A stretch of 64,000 bases of DNA from assembly GCA_910890315.1 (NCBI GenBank), contig CAJVGD010000013.1, positions 310,001-374,000 of the forward strand, in the 5' to 3' direction. Position 1 is the stretch's first letter. Each line of letters starts with the position of its first letter. The position numbers and the translations under genes were made by a program. Under the pieces are notes generated by a model. It searched no databases. It saw only the letters and a program-made list of their open reading frames with translations, and was not told the origin of the DNA. This DNA is from Serendipita indica DSM 11827. Taxonomy: Eukaryota > Basidiomycota > Agaricomycetes > Sebacinales > Serendipitaceae. Below are positions 43,844 through 56,701 of the stretch, one piece after another.

Positions 43844-46800
43844 CTAGAACGTGTTGTACCACACGTATTGATATGACTCCCACAGTTTCTGTGCAATCAT
43901 TGCGTTTCTGAGCATCCGGCCGAGTGCCTCGCCCATCTGAACAGGGACAGCCTCGCCAATTTGACGGATAATAGCGCCAGGATCACCACAGAACTGATAG
44001 TGATCCGGAAAGCCTTGACCACGAGCAACTTCTCGGATCGTAAGAACGCGGCGTTGCTAGCACAAAATGTGAGTAGACCAGCCATTTGATAGTTAGTGGA
44101 CTGACAGAGGGATGCAGCACTTTGCCTTGTTTGGATGTCGGATCGATGCGTGTGACAAATGAGTTAAAGACGCCCTGCCAGTCCAGTCGTCCGTATCGTC
44201 CTGTCGGATGATCAAGGGGACGTACATGGTTCAGAACAAGCTAACCTGGGGCCCATAGGTCTCGTGCTGCTGCGCTGAGCGGATGTGAGTAAGCCCAATC
44301 ATAGAGCACTCGCGGAATCGCTGGAACCTGTGAGTAGGATAGTAATGTCAATATGGTGACTCACTTCGATGGTCTGCGTTTGGGCGCATAGCTACTGCAA
44401 TGACTCTTCAAGGGTCCAATAAGTCTTAGAAACCAAAGGGAACGGACATACTTTTCGGCCTTGTGAGAGTGCTCTTTAAAGGTGCGCGTATAATGAAGTG
44501 TCACCTTTTCTCCCACATGCATCCCGCGTCTCATACGCGCTTGATAAAGAGTCTTTGGTCTTTCTTGCTGATAATCACATCCATGAGGATATCCAGCAGT
44601 GCTCGAACCAGCGGGTGACTCTCCAATGAATGAAGGAACATTCGCCCGCTGGGTCACTCCTGAAAGCGGGTTTCGAACGGTCCTATCTCGAAATTAGATC
44701 TGCCCAGCGAGACGTATAATGGCTTCACCAGTCAAACGGTGGCAGATCTCCAATGGCGGAGCTGATATTGACTGGCGGAAGGGCAGCGAGGTAGTGCATG
44801 AGTTTGGTGGGCACCAAAGTGAAGCGTTGGAATCGCGTCCTGGAATTCTTGGATGCAACGTGGGTCGGGATAGGGATTTCCGGAAGTCTAGAGCCTCCAC
44901 GGGAGCCGTAGAAGAATAGACGAGACCGATGTTGAGGCGAACCGTAGTTGACGGCATTGAAGAGTCCCCATCGAACTGAGTATCTGCCCCAAAGTCAACA
45001 GCGTCTATGTTGGCTCTTCCCACGTCACATACCCTAGTGCTGTTAGCGTTCGCAAAATAATCTTGACGATTGCAAAGGAGATCGTCTCCTCCGTCGAATA
45101 ATCGAGGCTTTCATAATTTATCATACGCGCAACGTTTTCTATTATGAAGAAACGTGGCCGATAACTTGCCTTGTGAGTACCACGAGCCTTTCATGCATGA
45201 GTAGGACTCACAAATCAATCAAACTCAGTACAACCAGCACCAATCCGACCTGCGCCTCCTTCGTATCTCGACCATAGACACTCTGCATCGAGAACCCCGA
45301 ACTCCGGGGCGTTCAACAGTGAAGTTTCGATTCGCAGGTTGTACTCACCACGGTAGACCAGCGAGTATGACATCTACTGCCTGTGGAGGAGGCATATGCC
45401 TTTTACGTGGATTCTGTGGATCAAGGCTCGGGACTCGATGTCTAGCTTGACCGCGGCGTAGAGCATTCGAAGCACACTCATTTATATCTTGGGTATAGAC
45501 TTGCGCATCCGGAAAGTTGCGTCTAGAATGCGTATGAGAGGGTAACCCCCGCTCTACCATCGTTGCTTACCGAAAAGTTTGAGATGCCGGTATACTCTTT
45601 TCGACCGCCCATTTCACGGCGAGCGCTCCAGTCATAGTGACTCCCAGAGCGAGACCCCCTGCTCCCGAGAAGAGGTCTAGAGTGTTCATCTGCGTCCCTG
45701 TTGATGCATTTGCATCTTCCCCGAGACTCGGTTTGTAAAAATTGAAATATGAGTCCATTTTCCCTTGCCGTTCGCTGCATTCCTCACAGACAGGAAAGTC
45801 TCGAGGATTAATTGGGTGAAGATCCCTGACAGTCGGGTTCATAAGCTTCGTGGACCGATGAGTAAGGAAAAACTCGTTTGGTTCACTCTCCAACTGGCTA
45901 TGCCGATCCCAGTGAGGATCATACCTCACGACGCATCGTCTGAAAATATTTTCTACGGGGATATCAATTTCATCCCCGACCAGATACAGCCGGCGCTGAA
46001 AATCATGTTCAGTATGTCCGCATCTGAGAAACCATAACACACCTCATCCATGGGAGTTCGCAGGTACGGCGGCGTCAAGTGAGTGGCATCCGCGCGCTTC
46101 CGTATTAGGTCGTCAATGAAGCCAAGGTTGCGGACAGTCAGATAACTGGACCGGTCAACCCTCTTGGCAACTGCCCATGACTTGATGATCCCAACACGAA
46201 GTCGCACTTGTTCAGTTTGGGCATCCTGGCCGAAGGGCTCTCTATCGCCGACAAGCGGCTTATAGAGGATGGTATCGTATTTGTGATACGTGACGTTGGC
46301 GTAGTTGAGGCCTGCGATCCCTTTTGAGGGTGTAGCTTTCACTTCGAAAAACTTGTGCGCTTCCTCCCGGTCTACGAATAGTGTAGCCATGCATGCATCA
46401 CAGTGAACGGGTTCAGGAAAGCGTTTTTGGAGATCGATATCTGCACCAAGGAAGAAGTCGGGTTGGCTGAAATCGTGAAACGACCCATCCGCGCGCTCAA
46501 ATCGAAAGCTGGACGATCAGCAGCAAGAGAAATCACGAAGAAATGGACTCACCGACAAAAGAAACGATCCTCCATTTCCTTGATTTCAGGGATGACCTTC
46601 CTGGACTCGCCCTTGATGAACTTGACACTAATCAGCTTTTGGATAGTTGCGAGCCCAATGTTGGAGCAGTCATAGGTCAAAAACAGTTCATTTGAAGCGG
46701 CAAGCTCTCTGAAAGGCAGCATATAGTTAATGTCAGTGAACGTCGTCGATACTCACCCGAGGTCAGTCCAACATCCATGAACAAACCACTGGACGTGAGC

Positions 46801-48488
46801 GAACCGGATGGCATTGATACCTATTGCTTCTGGATCTTCCGCAGTATATAACCTTTTGATTATGCCAAACCTGTAAGACATGTCAGCATTACGGATCGAT
46901 CCGCGCGTCTCTATACCAAGAGTTATCAGCCAGTTGGTTACTACTGGTGGCTGGTGGGCGATAGTCACGTGTCGAAACGATCTCTCCTTGCTTGATGGCC
47001 ACACAGTCACCAAGCTGTGGTGACGGTCAAAGGCCGCCCCACGTATGATTATTCTCTGACCTTGTAGCTTCTTCCCTCTAAGCTCAAGCGGGAAAAGTAT
47101 TGTATGTTTTTATACGAATCGATATCCTTGTGAACCCATTCACCAACGTCTAGAGGTGCATCGGGGAATCGTTCCACGATCGGCTCCCTCGGCGGGTTCA
47201 TGTGTTCTGGGGGAGGACCCACCACCTCAAACGGATTTCTGAAGTACCGGGCAGCAATTTTCGAGACCAATGGGCTGACGACTGTCCGTCTGGTCGTTCT
47301 TGCATCGACCCCTGGTGGTGGTTGTTGACTGCGGCAGGTATACGGACGAGGGTCCCCCCGTGGCTGCATTCGCTTGAGTCGTTGACCCAACACCGACTCG
47401 GCTAGCGTTTGTGCGAGAGATTTTGGTAGGTATAAATGGTCATTCTCAATAAAGCGCCCACTTATCTTTATAAAACCTAAGCTAAACATCGTCAAGGGAA
47501 GGGAGAACGTACCGCCAGGTCTAGGTCATTTCCTGTCATAGCACGACCAATGCGGCTAAAACTCTCTTCTCTAATTGTAAAGTCGCTCTCTAGGCTTTCA
47601 GTAAACTCTGCCTTGTCACCGGTTGGGTTTTTGGTCGCAAAGCTCATTATGAGCTGTGACAACTTGTGTGATTTCCAGAACCGCTCATATACTCGTCGAT
47701 ATTCGTCGGCGGGTTCTTCCAAGACGTACCACGCCGCAGACGTGAGGATGTACATTTCCCTATCATGAATAAGACGAGGAGAAGGTAGCCTCATAGTCAA
47801 ACCTGTCACCGACTCCATCTCCAATCCACCATTTGAGAACCGGCCCGAGGACAATCTTACGCCAGTCTGGCAGAGCGGCGGGCATTCCTTCCTCATCATC
47901 CTCAGCATCGGCCGCTGCCTCCTCTTCTGGTTCTATTGATGCCGAGGCTACGGCACCGTATCCACCTATTTTATCATTTACTTTATCACTGGACTCTAGC
48001 TGGTCCAGTCCGATCATGACTCTCGCTCGGCCGCTGCCTTCCATGTTGGATCGCTTGTCGTCATAGAAGAAGATGAAGTTGCTCAGTCGAAATAACAGTC
48101 GGTGTGGAGACTTGTCTTGATAAAGTTCTTCATCTCCATTCAGTAGCCTTAGTACGAGCTCTTCCGAATGGTCTTCCGGATCTTCAGGGAGCTCAAATGT
48201 TGCGCCTCGTGGATGATTTAGAGCGTTTCCTGGTCTGCTACTGGAGATACTTGGAGACGGTCTTTCATCCAGTCGTGGTCTTTTCGCCTGCGTGCTGGCC
48301 TCGGATGGTTCTGAGTCGGCGTAACGCTTTCTGCTGCCTAGCCTTTCTGATGGTGGAGGTTGCTCAACGATAGATTCGTCGTCGCTATCTGAAATGACAA
48401 TGACTTCGTTGGGCATCAATGGCAGAGTCCAAGTTGGCTTTGCTTTGTCCACAACTTGGTCTGCTTGCGGCTCCAGGCTCATCTCCAT
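43844..48488 (-). CDS. DNMT1-type cytosine-5 DNA methyltransferase (RFTS-BAH-MTase)
   Basis: Maintenance-type DNA methyltransferase. The start at 48488 (MEMSLEPQADQVVDK) leads through a disordered part to an RFTS-like domain (HRLLFRLSNFIFFYDDKRSN, VLGPVLKWWIGDGVGDRFDY). BAH-like regions lie around 46.0-47.0 kb. Catalytic motifs on the minus strand: I (NTLDLFSGAGGLALGV), IV (VILAGLPCSGFS, the Cys codon split TG|T by an intron), VI (YRPRFFIIENVARM), VIII (NYGSPQHRSRLFFYG), IX/X (QRRVLTIREVARGQGFPDHY, RQIGEAVPVQMGEALG). The stop at 43844 follows YVWYNTF. All core motifs are present, so it is probably active in the nucleus. Its start lies 95 bp from that of SMC2. Confidence 0.92.
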
Positions 48489-48583
48489 CGCGAACAAACT
48501 GTGTCCTTATACTTTGTATTTGCGCATATTCAACCCTCTCCAGTGACTAAAACGCGGTTTTGACGCGTGAGGAGCGTCTGAGC
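48489..48583. promoter_or_regulatory. 95-bp bidirectional promoter, DNMT / SMC2
   Basis: Only 95 bases separate the two start codons of divergent chromatin genes. It includes AACGCGGTTTTGACGCGT, which holds two ACGCG words in the same sense. ACGCGT is the core of the MBF/MCB box used for G1/S genes in fungi, and a full ACGCGT-type site reads as GACGCGTG near 48562-48569. Confidence 0.6.
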
Positions 48584-51500
48584 ATGTACCTCGAAGAATT
48601 GATCCTCGAAGGCTTCAAGTCTTATCCAGTCCGGACGTCGATCACAGGTTGGGATCCCTCGTTTTCAGCGGTTACTGGGCTCAATGGCTCTGGAAAGGTG
48701 CTTTCATCGTTTAGATTTGCCATTTCATACAACTAACGGCTTCGAAGAGCAACATCCTCGATGCAATTTGCTTTGTACTTGGCCTCACCAATCTCTCTCA
48801 GGTGCTTACCGTGTGGAGCGTGTTCCTATCCTATTTCTCAGTTTGCTTAGGTTCGCGCCACTAATCAACAAGACCTGATTTACAAGCGTGGTCAAGCTGG
48901 TATCACTCGGGCAAGTGTAACGGCTGTATTCAACAACTCTGATCGGAGCAAGAGTCCAGTAGGCCTCGAACAATGTTCCCAAATTACCGTCACGAGACAG
49001 GTGGGCTAGAATCAGTCAGATCTGTCAAGCTTTTCACAATATTGTCTTAGATAGCACTCCCTAACGTCTCAAAATACCTCTTAAATGGTCACAAATCGAC
49101 TCAACAAGCTGTTCAGCTCCTCTTCCAAGGCGTGCAGCTCAATATCAACAATCCGAATTTCCTCATCATGCAGGGAAGGATCACAAAGGTACTGAAATTC
49201 AAATATACTGCACCACGAAATTGTCTAAAAGGAACCAGGTCCTAAACATGAGACCGCCGGAGATACTGGGCCTCATCGAAGAGGCTGCGGGCACTCGTAT
49301 GTACGAGGAGCGAAAGGACAAGGCCAAGAAGACGATGACAAAGAAAGAAAAACGCGTCCAAGAAATCACGTCCCTCCTCGATGAAGAAATTACGCCCAAA
49401 CTCGACAAGCTGCGAGATGAGAAGCGGTCCTTCCTCGCCTACCAGAAACGTTCGACAGAAATTGAACGGCTCACGCGTCTTTTGATGGCATGGGAATGGA
49501 ACGAGTCGACAGAACGAGTCAAACGGAAGGATGCGGAAGTCCAAAAACGAACGGAGCAACTTGCTGCGCAAAAGAGCAAGCTGCGTCTCGAGAGCGAGAG
49601 CTCGCATCCGCAGAAGCAGAGAAAAAGGCAGCAATCAAACGACGAGATAAGGTGAGAGGCGGCGAAGCCTGATTTTCGAATCTCATTGGCTCTAGGAAAT
49701 CGCGAAAGGTGGTCAATTCCAGAAACTAGAGGCACAGGTTGCAGAGTTTGAGAAGAAGATTGTCAGTCTCGATACTCAGGTCGAACTCAAGCAAGCCTCT
49801 ATCCGAGATGAGGAATCTCGAGCAGCGAATCTCAAAGAAGCAGCCCTCGAATTGGAGACGGGATTGGCTGCGAAAATAGAAGAAGTAGAAGAGGTTAACA
49901 ACAAGTACAATATGATGAAGACGCAGCACGACACGTTCCAGCAAAAGTATCAGAGTAATCAAGAGCTACTCCAAAGTCTGCAGACAGGTCTCTCCGATGG
50001 TGCCAACAGCTCTGGAGGTGGCTATCTGGGACAGCTCGCCGAGACGAAGGCACGGATTGTGCAGGCAGAAACGGAGGAGGAGCAGATTCGTCGACAAGCG
50101 GCACTCGTCGAGAGAGAACTGGCCGATGCGCAAGGACGATGGAAGAAAGTAGAAAAGGAAGCGAGTGATGGCGCGAAGACGATCGAAAAGGGCAAACAAG
50201 ATGTGGAGAAACTCAAGCGTAGTCTTGCTGGGATGAATTGGAGTGATGAAAAGGAGACAAACCTTGCGAGTTCACTCAAGAAGGCTCGCGACGCTCTCAA
50301 GGGCCTAACAGAGGCGAGTCACTGTATTACCACGCATGAGGGATGATGCTCAGCCTGCTCCTCTAGAAACGTGATGGCCTCCGTCAACGGCTGTCAAACC
50401 TCGACTTTTCCTATTCGGACCCCGCCCCAAATTTTGACCGAGGGAAGGTCAAAGGCCTCGTTGCAAATTTGATCGAGATTGACTCAGCCAACTATTCCAA
50501 ATCGACAGCCCTAGAGATTGCCGCTGGTGGCCGCCTATACAATGTCGTCGTGGAGGATGAGCGGGTGGGGGAACAGATTCTCCAAAAGGGCAATCTCAAG
50601 AAGCGCGTAACGTTGATACCGTTAAACAAGATCAGAGCTTTCACCGCTTCTGCCCAGGTTAGAGTTTATGACCTTCGTTACTTCGTCATTCAACGCAGTT
50701 CTAGAAATTGGCAGCTGCCACCCGGGTTGGCAAGGGAAAGGCCCAGCTTGCTCTTCAACTCATCGGATACGAAGAAGAAGTGTCAAACGCCATGGCCTAT
50801 GTCTTCGGAGACGTCCTCATTTGCGACGACGCAGACACTGCCAAGGCCGTCACCTTCCACCCGGAGATCAACATGCGCTCCGTCACTATTAATGGGGATG
50901 TGTATGATCCATCTGGTACGATCAGTGGTGGGAGTGCCCCCCAAAGCTCCGGTTTGCTGCTCAAAGTTCAGGAGCTACACGAAGTCGAGAGGGAACTCCA
51001 TCAGGCCAAGGTGGCGTATCAGAAACTGGAGCATGAGGAGCAAAAAGCCGATTCGTTGCGACAATCATGGACGAAGGCCAAACGAGAGCTCGAAATCAAG
51101 AGCCATGAAGTCAATCTTCTGGAGCAACAAGTGGGTGGAAGTAATGCATCAAGAGTGAGCACAAATATGCTATCATTGGAGTGAATAATGACAGTTTGGA
51201 CTAGATTGGCAACGATATAAAGGAGCTGGAGAAGAAACTGGCCCAACTCCGTGAGGCCAGTACTACCGCTCAAGCACGACAGAAAGAGGCCGAGCAGGAA
51301 TGCAAGAAACTGGAGAAGGATATGAAAGAATTTCACAGTAACAAGGATGGAAAGTTGAAGCAGCTTAAGGTATGCGTCCCAAGCCCTCTCGGTATAGATT
51401 TCACATTTGGTAGGCAGAGGTAGCAAAGCAGAAGACTGAGCTCCATACGCTCACGGTGCGCTTGAAGGAACAACAGCGCCTTGCTCAGACGTCACAAATG

Positions 51501-52913
51501 GAATTGGGTCAGCCGGGACAATAACCATACATAGATTCGACTCACTCTACCAACAGAACAAATGAGATCAGACATTGAAGCTGCTCATGCGTCTGTTATA
51601 GAAGCCAAGGAAGCGACAGCTATCCATTGCAGCGAATTGGAAAAGCTCACAAAGGCTCTTGGTGTGGCAAAGGTGTGTATGATAGACGTATGTCTGGCAT
51701 TTCAATCGCTAACGTTCTACTAGGAATCGCACGAAGAGGCTTCTTCGCGCCTCCAGGCTGAGCTGGCTGCCTTGACGAGGTTCGACCAAGAGATCAAAGG
51801 TCTTGATGCTGCTATCTCGAACATTAAAGACGCAATCACGGAGATGGAGGTTACTATTAAGAAGACGGAGCATGAAATACAGACTGCTCAGAAGGAGCGG
51901 GCGTCGTCGGAAGCTCACGTTGCGTCGCTGGAGAAGCACCATCCCTGGATCAAAGACGAAAAAAGGTTTGTAAAGTCGAACTCTCAAAGGCCTTCTGACA
52001 TGAAATAGGCAGTTCGGCAAGCCCGGAACGATGTACGACTACGGCAGCGTCGACATTGCTCAGACGAAGGACAAGGCCAAGGAACTGGAAGAACTTCAAA
52101 AAGGAATGAAGAAAAAGATTAACCCCAAAGTCTTGAACATGATCGATACGTAGGTCTTACCGTGTTTGTCGACGCGTCTGATTGCGGGTACAGTGTGGAG
52201 AAGAAGGAATCCGAATTGAAGAAGAACCTGCAAATTGTTCTGGGTGATAAGAAAAAGATCGAGGAGACCATCGACCAACTTGACGTTCTGAAGCTTGAAG
52301 CACTGGAGAGTACATGGACCAAAGTTAGCAAGTCAGTACCCCTCGATTTGTGCAAGAATGCCTACTTACCCCCACAGGGACTTTGGTGAGATTTTCGGGG
52401 ACCTTCTCCCAGGAAACAACGCAAAGCTCCAGTACGCTGAGCCTGGAAATATTGCCGCTGGCCTCGAAGTCAAAGTACAACTCGGTTCAATATGGAAGCA
52501 GAGCCTGACCGAGCTGAGTGGGGGTCAACGGTAGGCTTTCCGGCTGCCTAGGGATAGCTGACTGACACATGCGCAGATCTTTGATCGCTCTCTCGCTTAT
52601 CATGTCGCTTCTCCAGTTCAAGCCTGCGCCCATGTACATCTTGGACGAGGTCGACGCGGCATTGGATCTCTCTCATACCCAGCATATCGGCGAACTTTTC
52701 AAAAATCGCTTCAAAGGATCCCAATTCATTGTTGTCAGTCTCAAGGATGGTCTATTTAACAACGCCAATGTTCTTTTCCGTACCAAATTCCGGGATGGTA
52801 CCAGTATCGTGGAGGTGTGTTTCATCTCTAATACTGATTTATACTGATTATCTACCCAGAGAACCACTCAACGATCCGGAACTGTCACAATGAACGGCAG
52901 AAGTGGCCGTTAG
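48584..52913 (+). CDS. SMC2: Condensin subunit SMC2
   Basis: Chromosome-condensation ATPase. The start at 48584 gives [20 protein letters not shown], the SMC2 N-terminus, then Walker [20 protein letters not shown] and [21 protein letters not shown] first coiled coil, a hinge (about 50.4-50.9 kb; [20 protein letters not shown]) and a second coiled coil follow. [12 protein letters not shown], the ABC signature [16 protein letters not shown] and Walker [19 protein letters not shown] come next, ending MNGRSGR. One intron (50314-50366) starts with GC. Near 49.58 kb the frame shifts by one base inside the first coiled coil without an intron. The rest is intact, so a sequence error is likely. Confidence 0.93.
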
Positions 52914-53071
52914 ATCCTCGACTGTTCATGTGTACGAAATACGCCAGCATTGTATCAATTCTTCTTTTGCAAAGCCGGGGCAGATGTTAGCATTCAACTT
53001 TGTCAAAGAGGACACGAGCTGGGGTATGCACTACCGCAGGCGATCAGAGCTACGGCTGGATTTTGATTATA

Positions 53072-54427
53072 CTACGGGAAAATAGCCCATTCGGGGGTAT
53101 CAATACTAGCAGGAAAGGAGGGAAAACTGCGACCTCGTCGAACAGTGACAGTTGATGATAAGAGACGAATGGCCTCCTGAATCTCCGGGTCGCCAAAACG
53201 TACACGGGCCTCTGATGCGTACTTAGGAGGATAGGGCGGACGGATGAGAGACACATTGCCGAAAGTCCCGTGAAGTTCCAAGGATGGTGAATTCTTAACC
53301 AAATCATAGAGGTCCTTTCCATCGAAGTCGCTACTACTTATTGAAAGTGAGCGAAGCGTTTGTGATTGTGTCAATCGTTGCAGGCAGCCGGCTGGAAACC
53401 TGCAGTTATGGAGTCGAAGATGATACAGGCTCATTAGCATCGGGCTTTCGAGCAAGTAGTTGCGGCCCAAAAGTCTAAAACCTGACAATGCCAGCCTCTG
53501 GATATGAGGCAGGCGTGGTAGGGAGTCGAGGACGATGGGCGGGCTATCGAAAGTCTCTTCCCCTTCGTCTTCCAATTGGAAGAGTCCGATTCCTCGTAGT
53601 CCAAAAGATTCCAGGTCAATGGGACAAGTGGGTTCGAGTTGAGTGACAAGAGAGGAGTTTTAGAAAAATGTAATAGGGAAGTTATCGAGATACAAACGAG
53701 AGAAATTAGGTGCTTTCTTTATGATTCTGGTGATCAAAGAAATTGTTTCCGCTTCGGTGTGATGTGTTGCTGGCCATGGAGCGGAGAGATATAGGGTTCG
53801 TACGCTGGGGCCGTTTTCAGTCGCTACAGGAGTCAGAAGCATCTTTTCCAGAGATGCCACATTCTCTCTGGTTATATAAATTGCCACAATGCGAAGTAGT
53901 ACCCTTACGGCAGACGCATACCATGCACGACAAACCAAGGTCAGACGTGAAAGCCGCCGCAAGCGGTTCCAGGCAGAGTCAGAGGAGATCCACCATGGTG
54001 GAAACATGTCACTATCGGCAACGTCACGCAGCAGCGAGAATATAGTGTCCAGAATCTCCGGTGGAGTTGAAGTCCATCGCGAGTCGTTGATCGTACTTTG
54101 TTCGGATACGTCTGATGTATATCCGACTTCAAGTTGACGAGGTAAAGGTAATCGGGTCTGTGGTGCCATCCAAGAGCAACTGAGGGTGTATTCGGCAAGG
54201 CGTGTATCAAAAGCCTCTCGAAGCCTTGCAAAGGCCGTGTGATTATAACTTAAGCCGAAGTCCACCGGTATTTCTGGATGACTAGAGAGGATTTGGAGGT
54301 AAAAGACGATGAAGAATTCAACCTTCTCTTGACCTGTCTCGGTGTCGATCGCTATCTTATTCGTCTCCAGCCGAAATGGTACTTGTACCTCACGTCGAAT
54401 GAGTGCCTCGAGTCGCCCGGATATCAT
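53072..54427 (-). CDS. F-box/LRR-like protein with an in-frame TAA
   Basis: The start at 54427 (MISGRLEALIRREVQVPFRL) leads to an F-box-like core, STPPEILDTIFSLLRDVAD, then RLSRLTLVCRAWYASAVRVL, the Agaricomycete F-box pattern. Leucine-rich-like strands follow: PSVRTLYLSAPWP, NFSRLYLDNFPITFF, HIQRLALSGFRLLG, SLYHLRLHNCRFP and TLRSLSISSSDF. The reading frame is continuous from 54427 to 53072 except for one TAA at 53660-53662. Either the gene carries a nonsense change, or an intron of a multiple of three bases (GTTTGT near 53703 to an AG near 53600) removes it. A likely SCF-type adaptor if active. Confidence 0.6.
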
Positions 54428-54921
54428 GCTGAGATTACGAGAAGCAAAGTTGGCTACCTAAGTCCATCGACATCGGTATAAATGCTCAAGATTTCTGGTG
54501 TATCCACCCTCATTAGAAGATTTAGAATCGAAGTGTCGGGTATTTTTATGCCGATGGCCTGATACAGGTGATGTTCACACGATGACATTGTCGTGGAGCC
54601 GAAGGAAACTTCGGTCCCCTAAATCTGGGATGGATGGACCGTGTACAATGAGGAATTTTGGGTGGTAGTGCATAACAAAACGTTATGCTCTCCTGAATGT
54701 TCCATCGACATTCCCGAGTCATGACCCAAACCTTGTCCCTATCCCCGTCTTCCTTTCCGGCCATTTATTTTCCGGCGGCTCCGTAATCGCAGGTTAGTGG
54801 ATAATTCGACGGTCTGTGGCAATTCGTGACTCGTTACGTAGCCTCATCGAAGTGGCATAAGAGCCGAGCTCGGAAATCCACTGGCAAACCATCTACCCTC
54901 TTCATTCTACGTCTCTATCGT
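54428..54921. promoter_or_regulatory. Shared region between two divergent F-box-like genes
   Basis: About 490 bp between start codons. No gene recognised inside; the short frame at 54546-54764 lacks any pattern. Confidence 0.35.
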
Positions 54922-56701
54922 ATGGAGCCGAAGCTATCTGAGCAATTGGAAAGGTTAAGTCTTGGATCTACTTCCAACGAGTACGTACCCGTTGGTTCGA
55001 GAACCGCCTCTGACGCTGTACAGTCCAAGTCCCGGTTTATTCTCGTCATTGCCCGTTGAACTGCTGCAAGAAGTAGCCAGACTGTTGGACAGGCAGAGTC
55101 TGCTTGCCCTTCTCAGTACCAACTCAACCATCCGTGCGGAATTGGCGCCTTTGGCATTTGGGACGCTAACGCTCTCAAACCAATGGATCAAGCACTTTGA
55201 GTATCGAACGATTGCTCATGCAGTAACGGCACTCGTGGTCGCATCGTCCGCCCATCAAACCGTCCCAGTCGCATTCGCCCAACTTCCCCAGGTGTTACCA
55301 ACACTACACAATCTACGTCGTGTAGATCTCAAGATATGGGGCCTATTCTCACCAGAGCTGTACCTGGCGATCCGGGCTCATCCCGCTATACGTGAGCTCA
55401 AGATTGCGAGAAAGATGAAAGGTCCCGTATGGAGACCGAGCCAATCGTATCCTGGAGTTCCCAAATGTCGTTTGGAGTACGTTGAAGTCCCGCGCTCGAT
55501 CATCGAAGATCTCTTCCAGACCGGCTCTCCATCAGTGGAGACCGTCCATACCCTTGTCGTCGTTGGTCAGCCCCTTTTCCGACAATTGAACCAACTAGGT
55601 CCATATCCCTCGCTCCGTCGCCTTACCCTGCTCGAACAAGCAAATAATCGTTACAACGACGTTTTCTGGCAATTCTTGAAAGCCAATCCCTGGCTTTCGC
55701 AGATTGAGCTAGCTTCTATGGAGTATTGGCAGCCAGATCTCGAGTACAGGACGTCACTACCTCAAGTAGACCTTCAGTCCATCACTCGCTTGTCTGGGCC
55801 CTTTTTCCTCCTTGACCCATTGATACGAGCCAGCAAATTCACACTGCAATCCCTTGACATTCGTGACGTCTTAAAGGTACCTCGATACACGGAAACGGTC
55901 GCTCCCTCGTCCAAAGGTTCCGAGTTTCAGGCCACATTGTCACTGGCACTCAGCACCCTTCGACTGCACGAACTATCCATATCCATAAACGGGCAAGATC
56001 TGTCCTATATGTTTCTCGTCTCGGCTCTAGAGGCGCACGCTACGTCGGAAGGCTTGGGCTTACTTCGCACTTTGCGAATCTCTATCAAGAACAATATCGA
56101 CCATCACTCATTAGGAGAGGTATGTAATGTTCCTAAATCAAGATGACGGATCGTAATGCCATCTCAGGTTCTCAATGCGGTTTGCTCGACTTTGGTAGGA
56201 AGAGTCTCCACCTATTGCAGCGTCGGCATCTCCACGGCATGCCACGAAACTTGTCGGACAGGGGTATATAGGTACATTGGAAACCAGTACAGTACCCTTT
56301 CGGGCCCGGATCCCGTATTACGAACCGGGGCCGGCGTCGCAGAGGCTATGACAGAAATCATCCCGGCCATCACAACCTGGGCTAATATGAGATCCTCTAT
56401 TCGCATTGATCGCATAGACGTACTTGGACCTCATGGCCTTCGATGGTTCTCCTTTCGGCCCCTCGCAGACGATGCTCAGAAATGGCACGTCAAGATTACA
56501 CCCAACGGTGGGCGTGTCTGTTCCGACATTGACACGTACCAACTCGAAAGAAAGGTCCGGGAGCGATACAAATGGGTTTTCCCACTCTTCGAGAACGAGA
56601 CGGTGATCGAAATCGGAAAGGAGACCATCTTTTGGAAGGAGATGTTTGAGCCAGAGTACGTACCTTCTTTCCGCAACATTTCAGTTCTCATGCGTTTGTA
56701 G
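54922..56701 (+). CDS. F-box-like protein
   Basis: Start at 54922 (MEPKLSEQLERLSLGSTSN). An intron joined GA|T leads to DPSPGLFSSLPVELLQEVAR and LLDRQSLLALLSTNSTIR, an F-box-like motif that would bind Skp1. About 350 residues of leucine-rich, repeat-like sequence follow (LPTLHNLRRVDLKIWGLF, SVETVHTLVVVGQPLFRQL, SLRRLTLLEQANNRYND). A second intron (from about 56119) joins in phase to VLNAVCSTLVGRV, with the end near 56701; a last small intron around 56658 is possible. The target is unknown. Such genes are highly expanded and variable in Agaricomycetes. Confidence 0.72.

Noticed and set aside
53660-53662. TAA in the F-box gene as programmed read-through or recoding
   Set aside because: No recoding signal is evident; a nonsense change or a short intron is simpler.
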